From NCBI RefSeq assembly GCF_042680125.1, contig NZ_JBHTNY010000002.1: a stretch of 64,000 nucleotides of DNA. One strand, written 5' to 3'. The notes below the pieces were generated by a model. It saw only the letters and a program-made list of their open reading frames with translations. It searched no databases and was not told the DNA's origin. How positions within the stretch are numbered: the first letter of the stretch is position 1; each line of letters starts with the position of its first letter. This DNA is from Robinsoniella peoriensis (GTDB lineage Bacteria > Bacillota > Clostridia > Lachnospirales > Lachnospiraceae). The translations under genes were made by a program, and so were the position numbers. Shown here piece by piece: positions 51,354 through 59,864 of the stretch.

Positions 51354-51881
51354 ATGTTAATGATTGTAACAGGAGGCAGCGGAAGCGGCAAATCTGCCTA
51401 TGCAGAAGAACAGATTATGAAACTGGGAGAAGGAAGCAGAATATATATTGCGACGATGATGAGCTTTGACGCAGAAGGCGACAGAAGGATTGAAAGGCAC
51501 CGTAAAATGCGGGCAGCCAAGAACTTCCAAACCATTGAGTGCTATATGGATTTAAGCTCTGTCAATCTTCCCCCGGACGGAATTGTATTACTGGAATGTA
51601 TGTCCAATCTGGCTGCAAATGAAATGTATGCACCGGGCGGTGCAGGTGAAAATATGGTAGAATCCATTCTGCAGGGCATACAATCTGTTTTATCCCAGGT
51701 AAAAGCGCTGGTGGTTGTGACGAATGAGGTATTTTCCGATGGACAGGAATACGATTCCCAGACCATGCAGTATCTTGAATATTTGGGAATCATCAATCAG
51801 GAACTGGCTAAAAAGGCAGATACAGTTACAGAGGTGGTATGTGGTATTCCCCTTGTTAGAAAAGAGAGGCTGGATTCATGA
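51354..51881 (+). CDS. cobU: Bifunctional adenosylcobinamide kinase/cobinamide-phosphate guanylyltransferase
   Basis: A 175-residue enzyme with the P-loop GGSGSGKS at residues 7-14 and the guanylylated-type histidine His49 in RRIERHRKMR. It phosphorylates adenosylcobinamide and then forms adenosyl-GDP-cobinamide, the substrate of CobS. AGGAGG lies 8 bases upstream. It overlaps cobS by 4 bp. Confidence 0.93.
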   Translation: MLMIVTGGSGSGKSAYAEEQIMKLGEGSRIYIATMMSFDAEGDRRIERHRKMRAAKNFQTIECYMDLSSVNLPPDGIVLLECMSNLAANEMYAPGGAGENMVESILQGIQSVLSQVKALVVVTNEVFSDGQEYDSQTMQYLEYLGIINQELAKKADTVTEVVCGIPLVRKERLDS

Positions 51882-52648
51882 AAAAGATAGGTAATAGTTT
51901 TATCATTGCATTTGCAATGTACTCCAAGATCCCTATGCCCAGGACCGAATGGACAAAGGATAACATGAAATATGCAATGTGCTTTTTTCCTGTGATTGGA
52001 GCGTTGATTGGAGCAGTTATACTTCTGTGGAATTATATCCAGGGGTATGCTGGGTTTGGAAATTCATTTTATACAGTTGTTCTGATGATGATACCGGTTC
52101 TGATAACCGGAGGAATCCATCTGGATGGTTTGCTGGACACCTCGGATGCTTTGAGTTCCTATAAACCAATGGATCAGAAACTGGAAATACTGAAAGATTC
52201 CCATGCGGGGGCATTTGCAATTATCGTAGGGATATGTTACTTTTTTTTACTGTTTGGATGTTATTCGGAGACAAATGCCAGAATGCTTTCGGTACTGGCA
52301 ATCGGTTTTATGCTGTCCAGGGCACTTAGCGGACTTGCGATTGTCAGCTTTCGTATGGCGAAGAATACCGGGCTGGCAGCAACCTTCTCAGATATGGCTG
52401 TAAAAAGCAGGGTAAAGATGGTAATGATCATTTATATCATTTTGTGCGCTGTGGGGATGATTCTCCTTGAACCGGTTCTTGGAACCGTTTGTTTCCTCAG
52501 TGCCCTTTTCATGTTTGCTTACTACCGCCATATGTCTTATCAGAAGTTTGGCGGGATTACCGGAGATCTGGCAGGATTTTTCCTGCAGGTATGCGAACTG
52601 GTAATGGCGGCTGCCGTTGTAATAACAGCAAAGATTATCGGGATGTAA
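51878..52648 (+). CDS. cobS: Cobalamin 5'-phosphate synthase
   Basis: A 256-residue membrane protein that joins GDP-cobinamide to alpha-ribazole (phosphate). It begins FIIAFAMYSKIPMP and carries the acidic metal motif GGIHLDGLLDTSDAL near residue 75. Five or six hydrophobic segments follow. Length is normal. It overlaps cobU by 4 bp. Confidence 0.93.
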   Translation: MKKIGNSFIIAFAMYSKIPMPRTEWTKDNMKYAMCFFPVIGALIGAVILLWNYIQGYAGFGNSFYTVVLMMIPVLITGGIHLDGLLDTSDALSSYKPMDQKLEILKDSHAGAFAIIVGICYFFLLFGCYSETNARMLSVLAIGFMLSRALSGLAIVSFRMAKNTGLAATFSDMAVKSRVKMVMIIYIILCAVGMILLEPVLGTVCFLSALFMFAYYRHMSYQKFGGITGDLAGFFLQVCELVMAAAVVITAKIIGM

Positions 52649-52764
52649 GTTATTAAAAAAGTATGGAACAAGTAAAGATATGGAATAGTATAGAATCAAT
52701 GTAAACATGAACCAGCAAATGATCGAAATTTCGTAAACATAGAAATAACAGAAAGGAATAGACT

Positions 52765-53151
52765 ATGAAACTTGTAATCGGTGGTGCTTTCCAGGGCAAG
52801 AAAAAAGCAGCCTGTGAGCGGTATCAGTTGTCGGATTCAGACTTTATAGACGGCATTACCTGTATGCCGGAAGAGTTAAAAAGCTGCAGGGGGATTTTTC
52901 ACTTTCATGAATATATAAAGAGAATGATCCGGGAGGGGGAAAATCCAACAGGGCTGATAGATATGTTATATGAAACCAATCCGGAGATTATCATTGTGTG
53001 CAATGAACTTGGATATGGGGTAGTCCCGATGGAAAAGTTTGACCGGGAATATCGGGAAACAGTAGGAAGGCTTTGCTGCAAAGCCGCTGAATATTCGGAT
53101 GAAGTAGTGCGGGTGGTATGCGGACTGGATACGGTGATCAAACATGCCTGA
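52765..53151 (+). CDS. Short CobU-like NTPase paralogue
   Basis: A 128-residue protein with a P-loop-like start VIGGAFQGKKKAA. Its C-terminal half resembles the end of CobU (CNELGYGVVPMEKFDREYRETVGR, then VRVVCGL). It lacks the segment containing the guanylylated histidine that is present in the full-length CobU. It is therefore probably not a full kinase/guanylyltransferase; a kinase-only role or a regulatory one is possible. AGAAAGGAATAGACT precedes the start. It overlaps the phosphatase gene by 8 bp. Confidence 0.7.
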   Translation: MKLVIGGAFQGKKKAACERYQLSDSDFIDGITCMPEELKSCRGIFHFHEYIKRMIREGENPTGLIDMLYETNPEIIIVCNELGYGVVPMEKFDREYRETVGRLCCKAAEYSDEVVRVVCGLDTVIKHA

Positions 53152-53737
53152 GATTTTACTGATACGCCATTCCAAAACAGAAGGAAACCTGCTGGGGCGT
53201 TATATCGGAACTACAGACGAACCACTCTGTGAAAAAGGAGTTGAACTGCTGAAGCAGAAAAAATATCCTACAGCGGACAGCCTTTATGTAAGCCCGATGA
53301 AAAGATGTATAGAAACAGCCAAGAGAATCTATCCCGGTATGCCCTGCGAAATTATAGCGGATTTTCGGGAATGCAGCTTTGGAGAATTTGAAAATAAAAA
53401 CTATAAAGAACTGGATGGAAACCCTGCGTATCAGGCGTGGATAGACAGCCAGGGAACAATACCTTTCCCGGGCGGAGAGAGCCAGGAAGCATTTCGCAGC
53501 AGATGCTGCCATGCATTTCAAAATACCGTGAATGATATTATAAGCAAAAAAGTTTCAAGAGCTGCTATCGTGGTTCATGGCGGTACCATCATGAGCATTA
53601 TGGAAGCGTTTGCTGTTCCGAAAAGAGCATTTTATGATTGGCAGGTAAAGAATGCGCAGGGCTTCCTGGTGGCGTTAGATGAGGCGGCCTGGCGGGAAGA
53701 GAAGAAGATTCGGGTGGTAGAGAAAATTGGGGTGTAG
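53144..53737 (+). CDS. cobC: Histidine phosphatase family protein, CobC-like alpha-ribazole phosphatase
   Basis: A 197-residue phosphoglycerate-mutase-fold phosphatase with the RHSKTEGN motif (catalytic His9) and the second histidine in VVHGGTIM. CobC removes phosphate from alpha-ribazole-5'-phosphate or cobalamin phosphate at the end of the nucleotide-loop pathway. Assignment to CobC rather than another histidine phosphatase rests on its place in the cob operon and its 8-bp overlap with the preceding gene. Confidence 0.8.
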   Translation: MPEILLIRHSKTEGNLLGRYIGTTDEPLCEKGVELLKQKKYPTADSLYVSPMKRCIETAKRIYPGMPCEIIADFRECSFGEFENKNYKELDGNPAYQAWIDSQGTIPFPGGESQEAFRSRCCHAFQNTVNDIISKKVSRAAIVVHGGTIMSIMEAFAVPKRAFYDWQVKNAQGFLVALDEAAWREEKKIRVVEKIGV

Positions 53738-53746
53738 CTGATTAAT

Positions 53747-53878
53747 ACGCTTTGTAAATGATAGGTAGTGTACAGATAGATGGGTGTGGGAAACTGGCAT
53801 GGGCGCCGTCAGCTGGCCGCAGAACTGGCATGGTCCGCCCCCTTCTCTTTCCGTACACCACCTCCATCTACAAAGCGT
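53747..53878. repeat. 132-bp inverted-repeat element (MITE-like)
   Basis: The ends begin ACGCTTTGTA on both strands. The 27-nt left arm (53747-53773) and 26-nt right arm (53853-53878) are imperfect inverted repeats. Inside, AACTGGCATGG occurs twice as a direct repeat (53792 and 53823). It contains no ORF and is richer in GC than the surrounding intergenic DNA. No target duplication is evident. Confidence 0.65.
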
Positions 53879-53916
53879 CCCCTTCTTATCTAAACCCGTC
53901 AATTTCGAACATATGG

Positions 53917-53945
53917 TTGAATTTATAAAAAATATGTGCTATCAT
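53917..53945 (+). promoter_or_regulatory. Promoter for the NusG-II protein gene
   Basis: TTGAAT at 53917-53922, a 17-bp spacer and TATCAT at 53940-53945. Confidence 0.5.
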
Positions 53946-53994
53946 GTACAAGATATTTACAAAATATGAGCATCACAATACACGGCGGTGAATA

Positions 53995-54351
53995 ATGAAA
54001 AGAAATGACTGGATATTGGCAGGTGCTGTAATAGCGGTTGCTTTCATTGCATTTATTGGATATACAATTTTTCAAAAAGACGGAAATATGGTTCAGATAA
54101 TGGTAGATGGAAAAGAATACGGAGTCTATTCCCTTTCTGAGGATCAGGTGATTGAGATCAATGATACCAATACTCTTGAGATTAAAGGCGGGAAAGCAGA
54201 TATGATTTCGGCAAAGTGTCCGGATAAGCTCTGTGTCCAGCAGAAAGCCATTAGTAAATCAGGAGAATCGATTATCTGCCTTCCCTATAAAATTGTAGTC
54301 CGGGTGGAAGGGGCGAAGGATGCCTCCGATTATGATTCCATAGCCGGCTGA
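53995..54351 (+). CDS. NusG domain II-containing membrane-anchored protein
   Basis: A 118-residue protein with an N-terminal membrane anchor (residues 7-28) and an extracellular NusG-II-like beta domain. It carries the pair of Cys in KCPDKLCV plus CLPYKIVV, typical of this small family (DUF with NusG_II). Family members usually precede a heptaprenyl-synthase-component-I-like membrane protein, as here. The molecular role is not established. The spacing CGGCGGTGAATA before the ATG provides a ribosome site. Confidence 0.82.
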   Translation: MKRNDWILAGAVIAVAFIAFIGYTIFQKDGNMVQIMVDGKEYGVYSLSEDQVIEINDTNTLEIKGGKADMISAKCPDKLCVQQKAISKSGESIICLPYKIVVRVEGAKDASDYDSIAG

Positions 54352-54419
54352 AAGAATCACTTTTTGTGAAGCATACATTGATATTGGATTTAACTTCGCA
54401 GTTTACATAGGAAGAATAA

Positions 54420-54560
54420 GTTTGAAAAGTGTGAAAGGAAATCGCTTTCGAACTATCTACGCGCCCTTCATTGGGGAGAATTCTCCCACAAACTGTGACG
54501 CGCAGCTGTCAGAAAGCAATTTTTAGATACGCCTAGCGCAAGTCAGCTTGTGCTATTTAG
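54420..54560. repeat. Mosaic of intergenic repeats (REP-like copy 2)
   Basis: It contains AGTGTGAAAGGAAATCGCTTTCGAACT, similar to the hairpins at 51191-51301. It also has GGGGAGAATTCTCCC (perfect palindrome), then TGTGACGCGCAGCTG plus CAGAAAGCAATTTTTAGA (54495-54527), and AGCGCAAG-TCA-GCTTGTGCTA. The core is shared with 80-131 and, inverted, 63289-63326. No gene is seen here. Confidence 0.6.
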
Positions 54561-54570
54561 GGAGATTAAG

Positions 54571-55071
54571 ATGGGAACTAGAACAAAGGCGGCATATTTT
54601 GGCGTGTTTACTGCTTTGGCATTGATTGTCAGTTATGTGGAGACACTGATTCCATTTTATTTTGGTGTCCCGGGAGTGAAACTGGGGCTTACTAATATTG
54701 TCATCATATGTGTTTTATATTTTATGAGTGCCAGAGATGCACTTTTGCTTTCTGTTTTAAGAATTGTACTGGGAGGATTCCTGTTTGGAAATATGTACAG
54801 TATTATATACAGTCTTGCAGGAGGACTGTTAAGTCTTGCAGTGATGTATCTGCTGAAAAAAAGCAAAGGGTTTTCCATCGTTGGGGTCAGCATGTGCGGC
54901 GGAATCACCCATAATATAGGACAGCTGCTGGTTGCAATGGCAGTTGTGGATAATTTTAACCTGTTTTACTACCTCCCGGTATTACTGATCTCCGGGCTGG
55001 TTACCGGGCTGCTGATCGGAATATTAGGAAAAGAATTGCAGAGAAGACTGCCAAAGGAGATTTTTAGATGA
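54571..55071 (+). CDS. Gx transporter / heptaprenyl diphosphate synthase component I-like membrane protein
   Basis: A 166-residue hydrophobic protein with five or six membrane segments and the motif FYFGVPGVKLGLTNI. This places it in the Hpre_diP_synt_I / Gx family related to ECF-type substrate-capture components. The annotation as synthase subunit is historical; a transport role is likelier given the topology. ATG 54571 follows AGGGAGATTAAG. It overlaps ruvA by 4 bp. Confidence 0.8.
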   Translation: MGTRTKAAYFGVFTALALIVSYVETLIPFYFGVPGVKLGLTNIVIICVLYFMSARDALLLSVLRIVLGGFLFGNMYSIIYSLAGGLLSLAVMYLLKKSKGFSIVGVSMCGGITHNIGQLLVAMAVVDNFNLFYYLPVLLISGLVTGLLIGILGKELQRRLPKEIFR

Positions 55072-55682
55072 TAGCATATTTACGTGGGGACGTAGCTGCC
55101 CTGAATGAGAACAGCGTAATACTGGAAGTGAATAATATCGGGTACCTGGTATATGTCTCGGGCAGAGATGCTGACAGGCTTGCAGGAGCAAAAAAAGAGG
55201 TTTGTGTCCACACTTACATGCATGTAAAAGAAGATGCTTTACAGCTGTACGGTTTTTGTACCCAGGATGATCTTGAAATATTTAAACTGCTTCTTGGCGT
55301 AAACGGGATTGGACCAAAGGCGGCGCTTGGTGTATTGACGGCGCTTTCTGCAGATGACCTGCGGTTTGCAATTTTATCAGAAGATGCCAAAGCGATTGCA
55401 AAAGCTCCGGGTGTTGGAAATAAGACTGCCCAGAAAGTAATTCTGGAACTGAAAGATAAACTAAGCCTGGAAGACGCATTTGAAAAGCGTTTGACAAATC
55501 AGAATGATCTGGCTGTGTCCACCGGAATGACGGATAACAAAGGGGAAGCAGTTCAGGCGCTGGTTGCACTTGGATATTCCAATACGGATGCATTAAAAGC
55601 CGTGAATAAAGCAGAACTTACCGAGGAAATGGACACAGAAGCAATCTTAAAAGCAGCGCTGAAGCAAATGGCATTTTTATAA
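55068..55682 (+). CDS. ruvA: Holliday junction branch migration protein RuvA
   Basis: A 204-residue protein with the three RuvA domains. The N-terminal OB fold starts MIAYLRGDV. The central pair of helix-hairpin-helix motifs is GVNGIGPKAALGVLT and APGVGNKTAQKVILELKDK. The C-terminal UBA-like domain (LVALGYSNTDALKAV) contacts RuvB. It targets RuvB to four-way DNA junctions. It precedes ruvB by 52 bp. Confidence 0.96.
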   Translation: MIAYLRGDVAALNENSVILEVNNIGYLVYVSGRDADRLAGAKKEVCVHTYMHVKEDALQLYGFCTQDDLEIFKLLLGVNGIGPKAALGVLTALSADDLRFAILSEDAKAIAKAPGVGNKTAQKVILELKDKLSLEDAFEKRLTNQNDLAVSTGMTDNKGEAVQALVALGYSNTDALKAVNKAELTEEMDTEAILKAALKQMAFL

Positions 55683-55734
55683 ATCCCGTCATTTTAATGA
55701 TGGGGAGTTCAAAACAGGTCTTTGGAGGCGGAAC

Positions 55735-56727
55735 ATGGGAAAACGTATTATCACAACGGATACATTAGAAGAAGATATAAAAATAGAGCCGGCTCTGCGC
55801 CCGCAGACTTTAGATGAATATATTGGACAGGAAAAGGCAAAAATTAACCTTAAGGTTTATATAGAAGCGGCAAAGCAAAGAGGGGACGCTTTAGACCATG
55901 TTCTTTTTTACGGGCCGCCAGGTCTTGGTAAGACTACGTTGGCGGGTATTATTGCGAATGAGATGGGGGTGAACATGAAAATAACCTCCGGACCGGCAAT
56001 TGAAAAGCCCGGAGAAATGGCAGCAATTCTCAATAATCTGCAGGAAGGAGATGTCCTGTTTGTAGATGAGATACACCGGCTGAACAGACAGGTGGAAGAA
56101 GTGCTCTATCCTGCAATGGAAGACTATTCCATTGATATTATGATCGGAAAAGGTGCGGCAGCGCGTTCGATTCGCCTGGATCTTCCTAAATTTACACTGG
56201 TTGGGGCAACCACCCGTGCAGGGCTTCTGACAGCGCCCCTGCGGGATCGTTTCGGAGTTATCCATCACTTAGAGTTTTATACGGAATCTGAACTGCAGAC
56301 GATTATTGTGCGTTCTGCAAAAGTGCTGGGTGTAGAGATTGATACAAATGGTGCCAAAGAACTGGCAAAGAGATCCAGAGGCACGCCAAGGCTTGCGAAC
56401 AGGCTTTTAAAGCGTGTAAGAGACTTTGCACAGGTAAAATATAATGGGCATATTACGGAAGATGTGGCGGCGTTTGCTCTGGATTTGCTGGAAGTTGACA
56501 AATACGGGCTGGATATGATGGATCGAAGTATTCTGACGATTATGATCGAAAAATTTAAGGGAGGTCCGGTAGGCCTTGATACCCTGGCAGCGGCCATTGG
56601 AGAAGATGCCGGAACCATTGAAGATGTGTATGAACCCTACCTGATTAAGAATGGTTTTATCATGCGTACACCAAGGGGAAGGGTTGTTTCTGAGCTGGCA
56701 TATCATCATCTCGGCATAATGTTATAA
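55735..56727 (+). CDS. ruvB: Holliday junction helicase RuvB
   Basis: A 330-residue AAA+ motor with LRPQTLDEYIGQ, Walker A GPPGLGKTTLA, Walker B LFVDEIHRL, sensor 1 GATTRAG and arginine-finger segment LRDRFG. A C-terminal winged helix (QRTPRGR-like TPRGRVVSELAY) follows. It pumps DNA through RuvA-bound junctions. GGAGGCGGAAC precedes the ATG. Confidence 0.97.
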   Translation: MGKRIITTDTLEEDIKIEPALRPQTLDEYIGQEKAKINLKVYIEAAKQRGDALDHVLFYGPPGLGKTTLAGIIANEMGVNMKITSGPAIEKPGEMAAILNNLQEGDVLFVDEIHRLNRQVEEVLYPAMEDYSIDIMIGKGAAARSIRLDLPKFTLVGATTRAGLLTAPLRDRFGVIHHLEFYTESELQTIIVRSAKVLGVEIDTNGAKELAKRSRGTPRLANRLLKRVRDFAQVKYNGHITEDVAAFALDLLEVDKYGLDMMDRSILTIMIEKFKGGPVGLDTLAAAIGEDAGTIEDVYEPYLIKNGFIMRTPRGRVVSELAYHHLGIML

Positions 56728-56746
56728 ATTGTCTTATAAATCGACC

Positions 56747-56775
56747 TTGATTTTTCTTCCACTTCTCTGTATAAT
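56747..56775 (+). promoter_or_regulatory. Promoter for zapA
   Basis: TTGATT at 56747-56752, a 17-bp spacer and TATAAT at 56770-56775. Confidence 0.65.
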
Positions 56776-56852
56776 GAATAACAGTAAACTCCAATATTTT
56801 GTAGTATTTTATAGAATGTTGTGATAATAGAGAAAAAAGTGGAGGAAGTCAT

Positions 56853-57263
56853 ATGTCAGCCAAGAACAAAGCAGAAGTCTTGATTGCGGGAAAAATATAT
56901 ACTTTGAGTGGATATGAGAGTGAAGAATATCTGCAAAAGGTAGCTACATACATTAATAATAAACTGGCAGAATTTAAAAAACTGGAAGGATATAATCATC
57001 TGTCAAAGGAGACAAAAGGGATTCTTTTGGATCTGAATATTGCGGATGATTATTTTAAGGCGAAAAAGCAGGTAGAACTTGTAGAGGAAGAATTGACTTC
57101 CAAGGACAAGGAATTATATGATTTGAAGCATGAAGTAATCGGTGTTCAGATCAGATATGAGACTGCTGAAAAAGATTTAGAAAGACTGCAGAAAGAATCC
57201 ACGGAATATCAGAAAAAAATTGTGAAGCTTGAGACAGAGCTGGATGAATTATTGAGGAAATAG
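56853..57263 (+). CDS. zapA: Cell division protein ZapA
   Basis: A 136-residue protein with the ZapA N-terminal domain (VLIAGKIYTLSGYESEEYLQ, then VATYINNKL). A long C-terminal coiled coil (about 70-136) rich in Glu, Lys and Leu follows. It bundles FtsZ filaments at midcell. Its own promoter and terminator make it monocistronic; GTGGAGGAAGTCAT precedes the start. Confidence 0.92.
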   Translation: MSAKNKAEVLIAGKIYTLSGYESEEYLQKVATYINNKLAEFKKLEGYNHLSKETKGILLDLNIADDYFKAKKQVELVEEELTSKDKELYDLKHEVIGVQIRYETAEKDLERLQKESTEYQKKIVKLETELDELLRK

Positions 57264-57265
57264 AC

Positions 57266-57312
57266 AAAGAGAGGCTGTTGCTTAAGATAAATCGTGCAAC
57301 TGCCTCTTTTTT
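57266..57312 (+). terminator. Terminator after zapA
   Basis: AAAGAGAGGC-GTTGC pairs with GCAAC-GCCTCTTT, followed by T residues. Confidence 0.8.
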
Positions 57313-57384
57313 GATCAGAGCGTATCTGCAGATTGATGAAATCCCATGCAGGCTCTGTGATAATGATAAATAATGAGGTGACTG

Positions 57385-59856
57385 ATGAAAGTAGAATTAC
57401 TGGCCCCGGCAGGGTCTTACGAAAGTTTAACAGCAGCAGTAAATGCAGGAGCAGATGCTGTTTATGTAGGGGGAAGCAGATTTGGAGCCAGGGCATTTGC
57501 AAATAATCTGACGGAAGAGAAACTGCTTCAGGCGGTTGACGAGTGCCACTTAAGAGGAAAACAGCTTTATTTAACCGTAAATACCCTTTTGAAAGACAAT
57601 GAGATGGCAGAACTCTATGATTACATTCTTCCCTATTATACCAGAGGGCTGGATGCAGTTATCGTACAGGATATGGGTGTTTTTACTTTTTTGAGAAGAG
57701 AATTTCCCGATCTGCCCATACATGCCAGTACCCAGATGACAATTACAGGTCCGGATGGGGCTAAGCTTTTAAAAGATCTTGGTGCCTCCAGAATTGTAAC
57801 TGCAAGAGAATTGTCATTGCAGGAGATAGCCGGAATCCATAAACAGGTAGATATTGAAATTGAAAGCTTTGTGCACGGGGCTCTGTGTTACTGCTATTCC
57901 GGACAATGCCTGTACAGCAGTCTGATCGGAGGACGAAGCGGCAACCGGGGCAGGTGCGCCCAGCCCTGCAGACTTCCTTATGATCTGTACCAGAAAGGGA
58001 ACAGGCTTAATTACGGAGCGGACAAGTTTCTCATGAGCCCTAAAGATATGTGTACCCTGGATCTTATTCCGGAACTGGTAGAGTCTGGTGTCTATTCATT
58101 TAAAATTGAAGGAAGAATGAAAAAGCCTGCATATACCGCAGGTGTGGTTCGAATTTACCGTAAATATATTGATTTATATTTACAAAAAGGAAGAAGAGGG
58201 TTCCATATTGAAGAAAATGACCGTCTGGAACTGATGGATCTCTATAACCGCGGTGGTTTTTCTACAGGATATTATAAAACCGGGAACGGAAAAGAAATGA
58301 TGTCTCTTGTTCGCCCTAACCACATTGGAACCAAAGCGGCTAAAGTTGTGGATACCGGGAAGAATATATTAAAGCTAAAAGCAGCAGAAGCACTTCATCC
58401 CGGAGATGTTCTGGAATGCCTGGATGAAAAGTCAGGGCAGAAAGGGACAGAATTTACAATGCGGGAAGAAAAAAAACCAGGAGAAGTCTTCCAGGTTAAA
58501 ATCCCGGCAGGAAAAAAACAGGAGACATATAAAACGATTATCCGTACAAGAAATGAACAGTTGTTAAAACAGCTGGAGGATACGTTTCTTCTTGGCAAAT
58601 TTAAAGAAAAAATTAATGGGAAATTAAGACTTTACAAAAAAAATCCTGCTATACTCGAATTAAGAATGGGGGATTTTGCAGTTCATGTTACGGGCGACGT
58701 AGTAACAGAAGCGATGAATCAACCATTGTCTTATGAAAAAGTAAAAAAACAAATGCAAAAAACGGGGAACACGCCTTATATATTTGAAAAGCTTGATATT
58801 GAAATGGACAATGATATTTTTCTTCCGGTACAGTCTTTAAATGAACTGCGGCGCATGGGACTAGAACAGCTGACCATTGAAATTCAGGACAGTTACCGAA
58901 GAAACATTCCATCAAAAGAGAGTAAGGATGAAAGAGAAATAAACCGCTCATCTAAGGACATCACAAAGCCTGTCGGTTACACATATGGTGATAAAGGTGG
59001 CAGTCCAAAGGGTCAGGGGAATCGAAAGACAGATATGAAGTTCATGGTATCCTTAGAATCTCTGGATGCATTTGAAATGCTCCTTGGACTGGAAGAAGTA
59101 TCCGCAATTTATTTGGACAGTTCAGCGTTTAAAGATAACCGGGAGTTTCAAAGTTCTGGAAAATACATCGCTCAGTGTCATGCGGCAGGTAAAAAGTGCA
59201 ATTATATTATGCCGTATATTTTCCGGTCAGAGACCAGAAAATATTATGAATCGGAATCTGCTTTAAAAATGCTGGCGGCTTACGATGCATTGGTTGTGAA
59301 AAGTCTGGATGAAGCAGGTTATCTTAAGGAACGCGGATTGACCAATCCCCTGATAGCAGACTACAATCTCTATGCTTTTAATCGGGATTCCGAATCCTTC
59401 TTTAAAGAACAGGGATTTGCTTCCGACACAGTGCCTTTGGAGCTGAATGCAAAAGAAATAGAAAAAAGGGGCTGTGAAAACAGTGAGATTCTGGTTTACG
59501 GTCATCTGCCAATGATGGTCAGTGCCCAGTGTCTGAAAAAAACAGCCGGGAGATGTAATAAAGTGCCGGAAGTGCTGTATTTACGTGACCGTATGAAAAA
59601 AGATTTTCCAGTTAAAACAAACTGCCAGTTCTGTTATAATGTGATCTATAACAGTGCGCCGGTGGTACTTCTGGATAACTGGGAAGAGATCAGAAAATTA
59701 TGTCCGGCAGCGATACGTCTGAGTTTTACATTAGAAAATAAGGCACAGGTTATGTCTGTTACGGAAAAATATATTGACGCATTTTACAAGGGGAAAAATA
59801 GCAGGCTTGATTTGCCGGAGTTTACAAGAGGGCATTTTAAGAGAGGCGTGGAGTAG
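57385..59856 (+). CDS. U32 family peptidase / RlhA-like rRNA hydroxylation protein
   Basis: An 823-residue protein. The N-terminal domain (1-300) has the U32 signature: ELLAPAGSYESL, VIVQDMG, ESFVHGALCYCYSGQCLYSS and NRGRCAQPCR. Residues 300-560 include a beta-rich insert and a DUF3656-like region, and the C-terminal part ends with a second cysteine group (KTNCQFCYN). This long architecture is that of RlhA, which hydroxylates C2501 of 23S rRNA in E. coli, rather than of short secreted collagenases. The cysteines probably bind a metal or Fe-S centre. It lies 8 bp before the FtsW/RodA gene and may be cotranscribed. Confidence 0.85.
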   Translation: MKVELLAPAGSYESLTAAVNAGADAVYVGGSRFGARAFANNLTEEKLLQAVDECHLRGKQLYLTVNTLLKDNEMAELYDYILPYYTRGLDAVIVQDMGVFTFLRREFPDLPIHASTQMTITGPDGAKLLKDLGASRIVTARELSLQEIAGIHKQVDIEIESFVHGALCYCYSGQCLYSSLIGGRSGNRGRCAQPCRLPYDLYQKGNRLNYGADKFLMSPKDMCTLDLIPELVESGVYSFKIEGRMKKPAYTAGVVRIYRKYIDLYLQKGRRGFHIEENDRLELMDLYNRGGFSTGYYKTGNGKEMMSLVRPNHIGTKAAKVVDTGKNILKLKAAEALHPGDVLECLDEKSGQKGTEFTMREEKKPGEVFQVKIPAGKKQETYKTIIRTRNEQLLKQLEDTFLLGKFKEKINGKLRLYKKNPAILELRMGDFAVHVTGDVVTEAMNQPLSYEKVKKQMQKTGNTPYIFEKLDIEMDNDIFLPVQSLNELRRMGLEQLTIEIQDSYRRNIPSKESKDEREINRSSKDITKPVGYTYGDKGGSPKGQGNRKTDMKFMVSLESLDAFEMLLGLEEVSAIYLDSSAFKDNREFQSSGKYIAQCHAAGKKCNYIMPYIFRSETRKYYESESALKMLAAYDALVVKSLDEAGYLKERGLTNPLIADYNLYAFNRDSESFFKEQGFASDTVPLELNAKEIEKRGCENSEILVYGHLPMMVSAQCLKKTAGRCNKVPEVLYLRDRMKKDFPVKTNCQFCYNVIYNSAPVVLLDNWEEIRKLCPAAIRLSFTLENKAQVMSVTEKYIDAFYKGKNSRLDLPEFTRGHFKRGVE

Positions 59857-59864
59857 GTGAAAAA

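Noticed and set aside
53759..53902. Possible small ORFs across the inverted-repeat element after the cob operon
   Set aside because: Reading frames on both strands follow the palindrome, lack ribosome sites and have low-complexity composition; no gene supported.
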